Assembly: GCA_019118685.1 (NCBI GenBank)
Contig: DWYL01000050.1
Location: forward strand, 1 to 35,543
Origin: Candidatus Blautia merdipullorum
GTDB taxonomy: Bacteria > Bacillota > Clostridia > Lachnospirales > Lachnospiraceae
Length of the DNA stretch: 35,543 bases
Reading direction: 5' to 3'
The notes beneath the pieces are model-generated. The model did no database searches, was not told the DNA's origin, and worked only from the letters and a program-made list of their open reading frames with translations. Made by a program: the position numbers and the translations under genes. Positions within the stretch are counted from its first letter, which is position 1. Each line of letters begins with the position of its first letter. Positions 1 through 6,669 of this stretch are shown piece after piece.

Positions 1-2
1 CG

Positions 3-116
3 GATACATTCGATATATGGGGAGCCGTTGGGCTGATACGCGACGACGAAAGGAGGGACAAACCGAGCGGGAAATATCAGCGTTCCAAAGCAGACGTAGC
101 AACTCTGCCGCCGTAA
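3..116 (+). CDS. Possible C-terminal fragment of an element gene
   Basis: An open frame enters from the left edge and runs 38 codons to a TAA at 114-116. The product would be hydrophilic and charged, ending in ...ATLPP. I do not recognise a family. Frame 2 is also open over much the same stretch, to a TGA near 146, so this could be chance. If real, it is the tail of an accessory or mobilization gene of the element lying beyond the window. Confidence 0.2.
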   Translation, partial: DTFDIWGAVGLIRDDERRDKPSGKYQRSKADVATLPP

Positions 117-330
117 TCCATATATCGGTACAATGATACTCCTTTACCGCCGTAGTCCGAGCGTTCAAAGCGTCGCAGGCAACGGGTAGAGCTTCGGCAG
201 ACCGCCGGAGGGGTGCAAGTCCCGTGGAGCTATGCTAACAGCCGTCCGATAAGCCCCTTTTGTATGTTGTAATAGTGGACTTGCCGCTATTCATATAGTG
301 TATTAGCCAATCTTGGAAAGGGGGCTAATC
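117..330 (+). other. Non-coding leader region before tnpW
   Basis: No convincing coding frame is present between the possible fragment ending at 116 and tnpW at 331. The stretch has two similar GCCGCCGTAATCC / ACCGCCGTAGTCC blocks (about 107-119 and 149-161). A small GC-rich hairpin lies around 191-210 (CTTCGGC / GCCGGAG), and the GGG-TGCAAGT-CCC stem-loop follows it. It looks structured, but I cannot assign it to a known RNA. Confidence 0.35.
302..329 (+). promoter_or_regulatory. Hairpin enclosing the tnpW ribosome binding site
   Basis: ATTAGCC at 302-308 and GGCTAAT at 323-329 are perfect inverted repeats directly before the ATG at 331. The purine-rich Shine-Dalgarno stretch GGAAAGGGGG (about 315-324) lies in the loop and the right arm. 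In RNA this could partly hide the ribosome binding site and tune translation. The function is inferred. Confidence 0.35.
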
Positions 331-477
331 ATGGCAAATACTGATAAAAACCAGATACTTTGCAGGAGTGTTTTCAAAAGCGGCGAAAGCACGACTTCAA
401 AAGCTCAATTCACAAAAAAGTGGATTGAAATGATAAATAGAATAGAAAAAAATAAGGCGGTACGCCTTACGAAATAG
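331..477 (+). CDS. tnpW: TnpW-like small transposon protein
   Basis: This 48-residue basic protein starts MANTDKNQILCRSVF and contains the segment TSKAQFTKKWIEMINRIEKN. It resembles the TnpW family of small proteins encoded by Tn4451-type elements next to their large serine recombinase; their role is not established. The ATG follows a purine-rich GGAAAGGGGG stretch. It lies 75 bp upstream of the recombinase gene on the same strand, the arrangement expected for this element family. The family call is from memory of the sequence pattern; the gene is too short for domain arguments. Confidence 0.7.
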   Translation: MANTDKNQILCRSVFKSGESTTSKAQFTKKWIEMINRIEKNKAVRLTK

Positions 478-479
478 CA

Positions 480-508
480 ATGACAAGCTGTTTTCTGCAT
501 GGTATAAT
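480..508 (+). promoter_or_regulatory. SigA-type promoter of the recombinase gene
   Basis: ATGACA at 480-485 (one mismatch to TTGACA), a 17-bp spacer and a perfect TATAAT at 503-508 lie 45 bp before the recombinase start. The -10 box sits in the loop of the inverted repeat at 483-528, so a protein bound to the repeat arms would block or shape transcription. Confidence 0.7.
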
Positions 509-528
509 CTATGTAGAAAGCAGCTTGT
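483..528. repeat. 18-bp imperfect inverted repeat spanning the recombinase promoter
   Basis: The left arm 483-500 (ACAAGCTGTTTTCTGCAT) and right arm 511-528 match at 16 of 18 positions, separated by 10 bp that contain the TATAAT. The expected transcription start (about 515) lies inside the right arm, so the transcript from this promoter cannot form the full hairpin. The repeat is therefore more likely a DNA operator, or a hairpin in read-through RNA from tnpW. Confidence 0.6.
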
Positions 529-552
529 TACTATCTCTAAGGAGATATGAAT

Positions 553-2106
553 ATGAAAGTAGCTATCTATTGCCGCTTATCCGAAGAAGATAGAAACAAG
601 CAATTTGAAACCGACGACAGCAACAGCATTCAGAATCAAAAGGCTATGCTGCTGCAATACGCTATGGAACAGGGGTGGGAACTTTACAACATTTACAGCG
701 ACGACGACTATACCGGTTCTGATAGACGGAGACCGGAATTTAACCGCCTGCTGAAAGACGCGGAACAACACAGATTTGATATTATCCTCTGCAAGACGCA
801 ATCACGGTTTACCCGTGAACTTGAATTAGTGGAAAAATACATTCACGGTTTATTTCCAATATGGGGTATTCGTTTCATCAGTATTGTTGACAACGCGGAT
901 ACTGCGAACAAGGGAAATAAGAAGTCCCGACAGATTAACGGGCTTGTCAATGAATGGTACCTGGAGGATATGTCTGAAAATATCCGCAGCGTCTTGACGA
1001 ACAGACGGAAAAACGGTTTTCATATCGGTGCATTTGCTCTTTACGGGTACAAGAAAGACCCAGACCAAAAAGGACATTTGATAATCGACGAAGAAGCTGC
1101 AGCCGTTGTCCGTGAAGTTTTTACCTTATTTTCACAAGGTTACGGAAAAACTGCAATCGCCCGTATGCTCAATGACAGGGGCATACCAAATCCAACAGAA
1201 TATAAGCGTCTACACGGCTTGCGCTATAAACAGCCGAAAACGAAAAACAGTACCCTCTGGAAATACTTTGCTATTTCCGATATGCTGATAAATGAAATCT
1301 ATATCGGCAACATGGTACAGGGCAAGTATGGAAGCATTTCTTATAAAACAAAGCAGAATAAGCCCCGTCCAAAAAGTGAGTGGTATATCGTTGAGGGAAC
1401 GCATGAGCCGATTATTGACAGGGAGTTATGGGATAAGGTGCAGGCGTTAATCGCACAGAGGGCAAAGCCCTTTGATGTAGGTACAATCGGTTTATTTGCA
1501 AGAAAAGCCCGTTGTGCAAACTGCGGTTACACTATGCGTTCTTCTAAAAACCATGATAAGCACTATCTACAATGCTCTAACCGCCATGTGGCAAAGGACG
1601 CTTGTATCGGTTCCTTTATCTCTGTTGATAAACTGGAAAGAATGGTTATCGACGAGATTAACAAACTGGCAGCCGAGTATCTTGATAAGGACGAGTTAGA
1701 ACAGAATATCGAATTTTGCGATAACTTGCAGGGACAGAAAAAACGCCTGCTCTCTGATATAGCCGTCTATGAGAAAAAGGTTGCAGAGTTTTCAAAAGGT
1801 ATCCGGGAGCTTTACATGGATAAGGTCAAGGGCTTAATATCTGAAAGCGATTATGTGGAAATGTCAAAAGACTTTACCACGGAGCGCGACAGACTGGAAC
1901 GTGTGATTGCTGACGGAGAAAAGCAGTTAGCCGAAATCGAAGAAAAAATCGCGGTGGGCGATAACCGCCGTCAAATTATCGAACAATATTCCAACTTGGA
2001 ACACCTTACCCGTGAAATCGTGGAAATACTGATTGACTATATATCTGTCGGCAAGCGTATTCCGGGAACAAGGGACGTTCCGATTGAAATTCACTGGAAC
2101 TTTTAA
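553..2106 (+). CDS. tnpX: Large serine recombinase (TnpX/TndX family)
   Basis: The 517-residue site-specific recombinase catalyses integration and excision of the element through a serine-DNA intermediate. The N-terminal resolvase domain (about 1-140) has AIYCRLSEEDR, with the nucleophile Ser at residue 10, the SRFTRE motif and NEWYLEDMSENIR. A Recombinase domain follows (about 150-290), then a zinc ribbon with CANCG...C...C (about 323-355), a coiled coil (about 390-450) and a C-terminal TnpX-type segment ending EIHWNF. The start is placed at the ATG at 553, 8 nt after AAGGAG, rather than at the ATG at 547, which is too close to it. The gene ends about 30 bp from the junction with cotJC. Members of this group usually recombine at a GA dinucleotide. 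Confidence 0.92.
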   Translation: MKVAIYCRLSEEDRNKQFETDDSNSIQNQKAMLLQYAMEQGWELYNIYSDDDYTGSDRRRPEFNRLLKDAEQHRFDIILCKTQSRFTRELELVEKYIHGLFPIWGIRFISIVDNADTANKGNKKSRQINGLVNEWYLEDMSENIRSVLTNRRKNGFHIGAFALYGYKKDPDQKGHLIIDEEAAAVVREVFTLFSQGYGKTAIARMLNDRGIPNPTEYKRLHGLRYKQPKTKNSTLWKYFAISDMLINEIYIGNMVQGKYGSISYKTKQNKPRPKSEWYIVEGTHEPIIDRELWDKVQALIAQRAKPFDVGTIGLFARKARCANCGYTMRSSKNHDKHYLQCSNRHVAKDACIGSFISVDKLERMVIDEINKLAAEYLDKDELEQNIEFCDNLQGQKKRLLSDIAVYEKKVAEFSKGIRELYMDKVKGLISESDYVEMSKDFTTERDRLERVIADGEKQLAEIEEKIAVGDNRRQIIEQYSNLEHLTREIVEILIDYISVGKRIPGTRDVPIEIHWNF

Positions 2107-2140
2107 TCAAAAGTTGTTCTTATATGATTGCACCATCTGC
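2107..2140. other. Inferred element-chromosome junction (att site)
   Basis: Read on the minus strand, cotJC follows its family through ...DLFEDMAAD and then diverges into GAII and a stop. The change falls at the codon GAT (2135-2137), where the family has Glu or Asp followed by Glu. A GA core at 2136-2137 (TC on the plus strand) would fit the known GA crossover of TnpX/TndX recombinases. The left-end copy is not in the window, so the exact crossover is an inference. Confidence 0.6.
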
Positions 2141-2542
2141 AGCCATATCTTCAAAAAGGTCTGTGATAGGATCTCCTTTAGACTGGAATTCACAGGCATT
2201 AAAAGGGATTCCCCCTGCTGCCTGGGGCCAGATCCCTACGGTATGGTCTACATAGTAATCAGCAAATCCGGATTTTTCAATCTCTTCCATAGAGAGATTC
2301 CTTGTCAGCTGATGAACGATCGTAGCCACCATTTCCAGGTGTCCTAATTCCTCTGTGCCGATATCATTCAGCGTCCCCATAGCAATACGGTTCGGCATGG
2401 CAAAACGCTGAGACAGGTAACGCATGGAAGCGCCCATTTCACCGTCAGGCCCCCCATATTGTGTGAGAATGATCTTTGCTATTTTTGCGTTAGGTGTTTT
2501 GATGTGAATGGGATATTGCAAACGCTTTTCATAATTCCACAT
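2120..2542 (-). pseudogene. cotJC: cotJC, 3' end lost to element insertion
   Basis: CotJC is a manganese-catalase-like protein of the inner spore coat. The 140 residues seen match the family's N-terminal three quarters: MWNYEKRLQYP, YGGPDGEMGA (likely ligand E35), TEELGHLEM (E65, H68) and KGDPITDLFEDMAAD. The normal protein is about 190 residues. The last roughly 50, which carry the fourth and fifth metal ligands of Mn-catalases (a Glu at about this break and a later His), are replaced by GAII and a stop supplied by the element. The gene starts 3 bp after cotJB with AAGGAGTG upstream. The missing 3' part should lie at the far end of the element. Confidence 0.88.
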
Positions 2543-2545
2543 AAT

Positions 2546-2809
2546 TCAGCACACTCCTTCCCATGGCCAGGGCTGCATGACCCAGTCCCACTGCCTGCTG
2601 CATGTATCATCTCCGGTATCAATGGTGAGAGGACCATACTGAGCAGCATATTTTTTCAGAGCTTCATTCCGCATACGGACCTTTTCCTTAAAAAATAAGA
2701 GAGCTTTTTCGTCTTCTGGATGAGTGTCCAGATAGAGTTTCATATCGTCTACGGCAAAACTTACTTCATTAATGGTATTTAACAGATGCTCTCTGGAATG
2801 ATCTTTCAT
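2546..2809 (-). CDS. cotJB: Spore coat protein CotJB
   Basis: This 87-residue protein has the CotJB pattern: LLNTINEVSFAVDDMKLYLDTHP near the start and the tryptophan-rich QWDWVMQPWPWEG near the C-terminus. It is a small component of the inner spore coat, made with CotJA and CotJC in the mother cell. The ATG at 2809 is preferred over the upstream GTG at 2815. It overlaps the cotJA stop as ATGA and lies 6 nt from a GGGGTGG ribosome binding site, which indicates translational coupling. Confidence 0.88.
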   Translation of the reverse strand: MKDHSREHLLNTINEVSFAVDDMKLYLDTHPEDEKALLFFKEKVRMRNEALKKYAAQYGPLTIDTGDDTCSRQWDWVMQPWPWEGVC

Positions 2810-3075
2810 CTGCACCCACCCCGCTTTCCGCAGAATGGCTTACAAAGATCCGGAAAGATGGTGCCCATCTTCAGACCTTTGCAGAGCTCAAAAGTTTCTG
2901 AAAACTTCTGACAGGGAACATAAGCCATTGTCAGAGGAAGTTCATCTGCATGACTGTAGACAGAGGTATCTTCAATTTTATCTGAATTCCAGGAAGAATG
3001 ACAATGGCAGGAAGAAGGATATTCCCTGGGCTGGATGCGGCAGGAACGGGCAAAATTCATTCGGTAATTATCCAT
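2806..3075 (-). CDS. cotJA: Spore coat associated protein CotJA
   Basis: The 89-residue protein ends with the family's signature, PLTMAYVPCQKF...GLKMGTIFPDLCKPF. It also has a histidine, serine and cysteine-rich N-terminal half. CotJA is needed for assembly of CotJC in the coat. It is the first gene of cotJABC. The ATG at 3075 is chosen because GAGAGG lies 8 nt before it and only 2 nt before the ATG at 3081. A SigE-like promoter lies upstream, in line with mother-cell expression known for this operon. Confidence 0.85.
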   Translation of the reverse strand: MDNYRMNFARSCRIQPREYPSSCHCHSSWNSDKIEDTSVYSHADELPLTMAYVPCQKFSETFELCKGLKMGTIFPDLCKPFCGKRGGCR

Positions 3076-3132
3076 TTTCATAACCTCTCAGATTTATTGG
3101 CGGATAGATCTCCGCTCTAAGAATACAGTAAT

Positions 3133-3160
3133 ATTTTATGGAGTTCTGCATAAAATGTGA
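3133..3160 (-). promoter_or_regulatory. Possible SigE-type promoter of cotJABC
   Basis: On the minus strand TCACATTT (3160-3153), 12 nt and CATAAAAT (3140-3133) resemble the SigE pattern (ATATTT-like -35, CATACAAT-like -10). The element lies about 60 bp upstream of cotJA. cotJ is known to be SigE-dependent in Bacillus. The same 8-12-8 arrangement occurs before spoIIIAA in this window. Confidence 0.35.
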
Positions 3161-3183
3161 AAATCAGAAGACTTTACTTTTTA

Positions 3184-3213
3184 TTGCATAAGCAGGAACA
3201 TTTTTGTTAAAAT
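3184..3213 (+). promoter_or_regulatory. Promoter of the glycerophosphodiesterase-SEDS gene pair
   Basis: TTGCAT at 3184-3189, 18 bp and TAAAAT at 3208-3213 preceded by an extended -10 TG (3205-3206) lie 33 bp before the ATG at 3247. It faces away from the cotJ promoter in the shared intergenic region. Confidence 0.5.
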
Positions 3214-3246
3214 AATGTAAAGATATACAAAAGGGCGGTCAGGTTT

Positions 3247-5067
3247 ATGAAAAAGATTTTAGGTCACACCTGGAAGGCAGTAAGCTATAATCTGGGGAAT
3301 CTTCTGCTTTTCGAGATCGGATACCGGATCCTGACCTTTTTTTTGGCTATGCAGATGATCGATCATGCAATAGATTTTTCCCTAAAGCGCCAGGGATTCA
3401 GTTATCTCACAGCAGAAAACTACGGAGAGTTTATCAAAAGCCCCTGGACGATCGTTCTTTTTGCAGGGATTCTGGCACTGCTTCTTCTATTTTTCCTTAC
3501 AGAAGCAGCGGCTCTGCTTTGGGGATTCCGGCATTCGGCTTCGAAAAGAAAACTCTATGCAAGTGATTTCCTGGTCGAGGGGATAAAGGGAGTATTTTAC
3601 TTCCTTTGTCAGGGGAAACTGGCCTGGATATTCTGGGCCGTTCTGGCCTTGCCTTTTCTTGCCGCATACTTTCTTATCCAGGAAACTTCTTATGTAGGGC
3701 TTTTAGAATTTACAGGCAGAAAAATCTATGAAACCGTACAGCCTCATGGGCTGCTATATGCTCTTATAGCAGTTCTGCTGCTGATTTCTCTGTGCTCTGT
3801 CTCTGCCCTTCCATACTGCTTTTTGGAAAGAGAAAAAAATGCCCGGGGATTGCGCAGGGGACTGGAACTTTTCAGAAAGCACTGGAGAGAGATCCTGAAA
3901 GGATTTTTAATCCTTTATGCTGTGATCGCCATGATCTCAGCAGCATTTTATCTGATCGCGGCATTGGGAGTGACGGGGGGCGTTATGCTGTTAAAGCCGG
4001 AAGAAGGAAAGATCACCAGCATATTGATATATAAAGAATACATTCAAATAGCTATGGGAGTCTTTGCAGGAGGCGTGCAGATGACAGGGAGTCTGGCTTT
4101 TGTTTATACAGTTTATTCCCGTTTCCGGAAAGAAAAAACGGAAGAGGTTCCCCTCTGCTATCTGACCCGGAATTATGCCTGGCTTTCCAAAATAGGAAGA
4201 CGAAAAGGAGCAGCTTTTCTGACCCTGCTTTTTATAGGGGCCGAAGGCTGTTATCTTGGAGTAATGGCGGCAAGCCATGATACGGTTTTGGAAAGCCTGA
4301 ATGCAGATGCCCAGATCACCGCCCATCGGGGAGGGGCGCTGAGAGCGCCGGAAAATACTCTCAGCGCTCTTTCTTATACCTGGGAATGCGGTGCTGATTT
4401 TGCAGAGATCGATGTGCAGGAGACAAAAGACGGACAGCTGATCCTTCTTCATGATGATTCTCTGAAAAGGATAACGGGATTAGATAAGAATGTATGGGAA
4501 ATGACTTATGAAGAAATCCAGGATCTTGATGCGGGAAGTTCTTTCGGAGAAGAATATCAGGGAGAAAAAATTCCTACTTTGGAAGAAGTATTAAATTTCT
4601 GCCTTGGAAGACTGGACTTAAACATCGAGATTAAGTATAATGGTAGAAATGAGGGGATTGTTCAGAGAGTAGTCCAGGTGATTCTGGAAAACGATTTTCA
4701 GGATCACTGCGTAGTTACATCAATGAACTATCAGTTTCTGGAACAGATTAAAGCCACTGCACCAGAAATACGGACAGGATATATCATGACAATGAGCTAT
4801 GGGAGTATTTCTCAAGTGAAAGCTGCTGATTTCTTTAGTATCCGATACGACTATGTGACGGAGAAGTTTGTGAGAGAAGCTCATGCATTGGGAAAAGAAG
4901 TACATGCCTGGACGGTAAATTACAGGGGGAATGTAAAGCGGATGCTGGATATAGGCGTTGATAATATCATTACAGATGATCCGGCTTTGGTCCGCAAGGT
5001 GCAGAACCAGGAGAGCGGGACGAAGACAGGCTTTTTAGAACTGCTGGAGTATGCTCTTGGAATTTAA
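3247..5067 (+). CDS. Membrane glycerophosphodiester phosphodiesterase
   Basis: The 606-residue protein hydrolyses glycerophosphodiesters to glycerol 3-phosphate and an alcohol; some relatives act on lipoteichoic acid or lipid head groups. The N-terminal half (about 1-340) has several hydrophobic segments and fits the GDPD-associated membrane domain, including the HTWKAV...NL start. The C-terminal half (about 355-590) is a GDPD barrel. It has TAHRGG (H360, R361), PENTLSAL, AEIDVQ (E387, D389), LLHDDSLKR (H402) and late NIEIKYN and HAWTVN motifs. The active-site residues expected for metal-dependent general acid-base catalysis are present. It is followed after 14 bp by a SEDS gene, probably co-transcribed. 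The exact substrate cannot be read from the sequence. Confidence 0.88.
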   Translation: MKKILGHTWKAVSYNLGNLLLFEIGYRILTFFLAMQMIDHAIDFSLKRQGFSYLTAENYGEFIKSPWTIVLFAGILALLLLFFLTEAAALLWGFRHSASKRKLYASDFLVEGIKGVFYFLCQGKLAWIFWAVLALPFLAAYFLIQETSYVGLLEFTGRKIYETVQPHGLLYALIAVLLLISLCSVSALPYCFLEREKNARGLRRGLELFRKHWREILKGFLILYAVIAMISAAFYLIAALGVTGGVMLLKPEEGKITSILIYKEYIQIAMGVFAGGVQMTGSLAFVYTVYSRFRKEKTEEVPLCYLTRNYAWLSKIGRRKGAAFLTLLFIGAEGCYLGVMAASHDTVLESLNADAQITAHRGGALRAPENTLSALSYTWECGADFAEIDVQETKDGQLILLHDDSLKRITGLDKNVWEMTYEEIQDLDAGSSFGEEYQGEKIPTLEEVLNFCLGRLDLNIEIKYNGRNEGIVQRVVQVILENDFQDHCVVTSMNYQFLEQIKATAPEIRTGYIMTMSYGSISQVKAADFFSIRYDYVTEKFVREAHALGKEVHAWTVNYRGNVKRMLDIGVDNIITDDPALVRKVQNQESGTKTGFLELLEYALGI

Positions 5068-5081
5068 TCGGGAGGGTAAAT

Positions 5082-6266
5082 ATGCCAAAAAAGAATAAAA
5101 AACAGACAGTGCCGAAAAACAGGTACTATGATTACAATCTGGTAGCGATTGTAATTCTGCTGATCTGTTTCGGACTGGTCATGCTTTACAGCACCAGTGC
5201 CTATACTTCTCAGGTAAATTATGAAGACGATATGCAGTTTTTTGGCCGCCAGGCTGTGATCAGTGTGGTAAGTATTCTGGGAGCATTGTTCATATCCAGA
5301 TTGGATTACCATGTGCTCTATTATATCAGCGGCGGGATTTATGTGATCTCAATGGTCCTGATGTTTTTGGTGAAATATTCCCCTTTGGGAGTGGAAGTAA
5401 ACGGCGCCAGAAGGTGGCTGGAGATCATTCCGGGGACATCCCTGCAGTTTCAGCCTTCTGAGGTAGCCAAGATCGCAGCCATTACCTTTATACCTTGTCT
5501 GATCATAAAAATGGGAAGGAAAGTGAAGACACTGAAGGGCTCGGTCTTTCTTCTCTGTACAGGCGCCATACTGGCCCTGGGAGCTTTCCGGCTTACTGAA
5601 AATCTGAGCACCGGTCTCATTATCGGAGCTATTACAGTAATTATGATCTTTATCGCCCATCCCAGGACAAGACCTTTTATCGCAGGAGGAGCGATATTGA
5701 TTTTCCTGGTGATTGCGGGGAGGGTAGTCCTTCAGGAGGTACTGAAGAATGCCGCAGTTTCCACAGACAAGCTGGAAAATTTCCGATTGGAACGTATTCT
5801 GGTATGGCTGAATCCGGAACAGTATTCCAGTGAAGGCGGATATCAGATCATGCAGGCGCTGTATGCTATCGGAAGCGGAGGTTTTTTCGGAAAAGGTCTG
5901 GGAAATAGTGTGCAGAAGCTGGGGCCGGTGCCGGAAGCACAAAATGACATGATATTTGCTATTGTATGTGAGGAACTAGGAGTTTTTGGAGGACTGGTGG
6001 TGCTGATCCTTTTTGGATATCTGCTTTACCGGCTGTTTTTTATAGCGGAGAATGCCCCAGATTTTTATGGGTCACTGGTAGTCGGCGGAATTATGATACA
6101 TATTGCTCTTCAGGTGATCCTGAATATCTGCGTTGTGCTGAACTGGATTCCCACAACGGGTATCACCCTTCCTTTCATCAGTTATGGAGGTACGTCAATC
6201 CTGTTTCTCATGCTGGAAATGGGGATTGCCCTGAGCGTCTCAAGGCAAATTAAATTTACGGAATAA
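5082..6266 (+). CDS. ftsW: SEDS peptidoglycan glycosyltransferase (FtsW/RodA/SpoVE type)
   Basis: The 394-residue multi-pass membrane protein polymerises lipid II into glycan strands with a partner class B PBP. A basic N-terminal tail precedes about ten hydrophobic segments. Signature stretches are LVMLYSTSAY, RRWLEI...FQPSE, GLGNSVQKL...PEAQNDMIFA with the catalytic-type Asp at residue 289, and LPFISYGGTS (363-372). FtsW, SpoVE and RodA cannot be separated with certainty here; the FQPSEVAK and PEAQND motifs lean to FtsW/SpoVE. The gene lies 14 bp after the phosphodiesterase gene with a GGGAGGG ribosome binding site. No terminator is seen before the acpP promoter. Confidence 0.85.
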   Translation: MPKKNKKQTVPKNRYYDYNLVAIVILLICFGLVMLYSTSAYTSQVNYEDDMQFFGRQAVISVVSILGALFISRLDYHVLYYISGGIYVISMVLMFLVKYSPLGVEVNGARRWLEIIPGTSLQFQPSEVAKIAAITFIPCLIIKMGRKVKTLKGSVFLLCTGAILALGAFRLTENLSTGLIIGAITVIMIFIAHPRTRPFIAGGAILIFLVIAGRVVLQEVLKNAAVSTDKLENFRLERILVWLNPEQYSSEGGYQIMQALYAIGSGGFFGKGLGNSVQKLGPVPEAQNDMIFAIVCEELGVFGGLVVLILFGYLLYRLFFIAENAPDFYGSLVVGGIMIHIALQVILNICVVLNWIPTTGITLPFISYGGTSILFLMLEMGIALSVSRQIKFTE

Positions 6267-6272
6267 AAAGGG

Positions 6273-6301
6273 TTGACAAATATAGGGAAAGAAGATATAC
6301 T
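6273..6301 (+). promoter_or_regulatory. Fatty-acid operon promoter
   Basis: A perfect TTGACA at 6273-6278, a 17-bp spacer and TATACT at 6296-6301 form a near-consensus SigA promoter 77 bp upstream of acpP. The -10 box is overlapped by the palindrome at 6297-6317, so a bound repressor would exclude RNA polymerase. Confidence 0.85.
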
Positions 6302-6317
6302 TTGAACATCAAAGTAT
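6297..6317. promoter_or_regulatory. FabT-type operator at the acpP promoter
   Basis: ATACTTTGA and TCAAAGTAT form perfect 9-bp arms around ACA. This matches the FabT (MarR family) palindrome AnTTTGAnnnTCAAAnT known from Firmicutes fatty-acid operons. It overlaps the -10 box and start site. FabT represses with acyl-ACP as co-repressor, which would close a feedback loop on the acpP operon. No fabT gene is present in this window. Confidence 0.75.
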
Positions 6318-6377
6318 TCATAACAGCAAAAATTCCCATTGGGGATTGAATATGTAATTTAAAGGAGATAGGAAATC

Positions 6378-6611
6378 ATGTTAGAAAAAATGAAAGAGAT
6401 CATTGCAGAGCAGTTAAACTGTGATGCAGAAAGCATTACTCTGGAGACATCTTTTAAGGAAGATTTAGGAGCGGACTCCTTAGACCTGTTTGAACTGGTT
6501 ATGGCTCTGGAAGATGAGTATTCTGTTGAGATTCCTTCTGAGGAATTACAGGATCTGACAACAGTAGGCGCTGTTATCGATTATTTAAAAGCAAAAGGTG
6601 TAGAAGAATAA
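6378..6611 (+). CDS. acpP: Acyl carrier protein
   Basis: The 77-residue acidic protein carries the growing acyl chain on 4'-phosphopantetheine. The attachment serine is S34 in LGADSLDLFELVMALEDEY, the invariant DSL motif of helix 2. AAAGGAGAT precedes the ATG. It is the first gene of the fab/acc operon, directly under the FabT-type operator. A hairpin after the stop may make acpP mRNA more abundant than the downstream genes, as suits a carrier needed in excess. Confidence 0.97.
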   Translation: MLEKMKEIIAEQLNCDAESITLETSFKEDLGADSLDLFELVMALEDEYSVEIPSEELQDLTTVGAVIDYLKAKGVEE

Positions 6612-6624
6612 AATTAAAAATAAC

Positions 6625-6662
6625 AGGATGGGAGGCCGCGACAGCGTGCTTCCTATTCTTTT
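6625..6662 (+). terminator. Partial terminator or processing hairpin after acpP
   Basis: AGGATGGGAGGC (6625-6636) pairs with GCTTCCTATTCT (6648-6659) over 12 bp including three G-U pairs. An inner CGC/GCG pair lies within the loop, and TTTT follows. It would let only part of the transcripts continue to fabD. Confidence 0.5.
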
Positions 6663-6669
6663 AGAAAAA

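Larger units (their letters stand above)
1..2136 (+). mobile_element. Right end of an integrated Tn4451/Tn5397-like element
   Basis: The segment carries a TnpW-like gene and a TnpX/TndX-type large serine recombinase that ends about 30 bp before the disrupted host gene cotJC. In Tn5397 the recombinase gene tndX also sits at one end of the element. The inner boundary is placed near 2136-2137, where the cotJC reading frame stops matching its family. The left end, any transfer genes and any cargo lie outside the window, so size and class (conjugative, mobilizable or intervening element) cannot be told. The boundary is inferred from protein homology, not from a seen direct repeat. Confidence 0.8.

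Noticed and set aside
180-240. tRNA gene or group II intron remnant
   Set aside because: GGTAGAGC and GGG-TGCAAGT-CCC resemble tRNA D- and T-arm words, but no acceptor stem or anticodon arm can be folded; no group II domain V motif was found.
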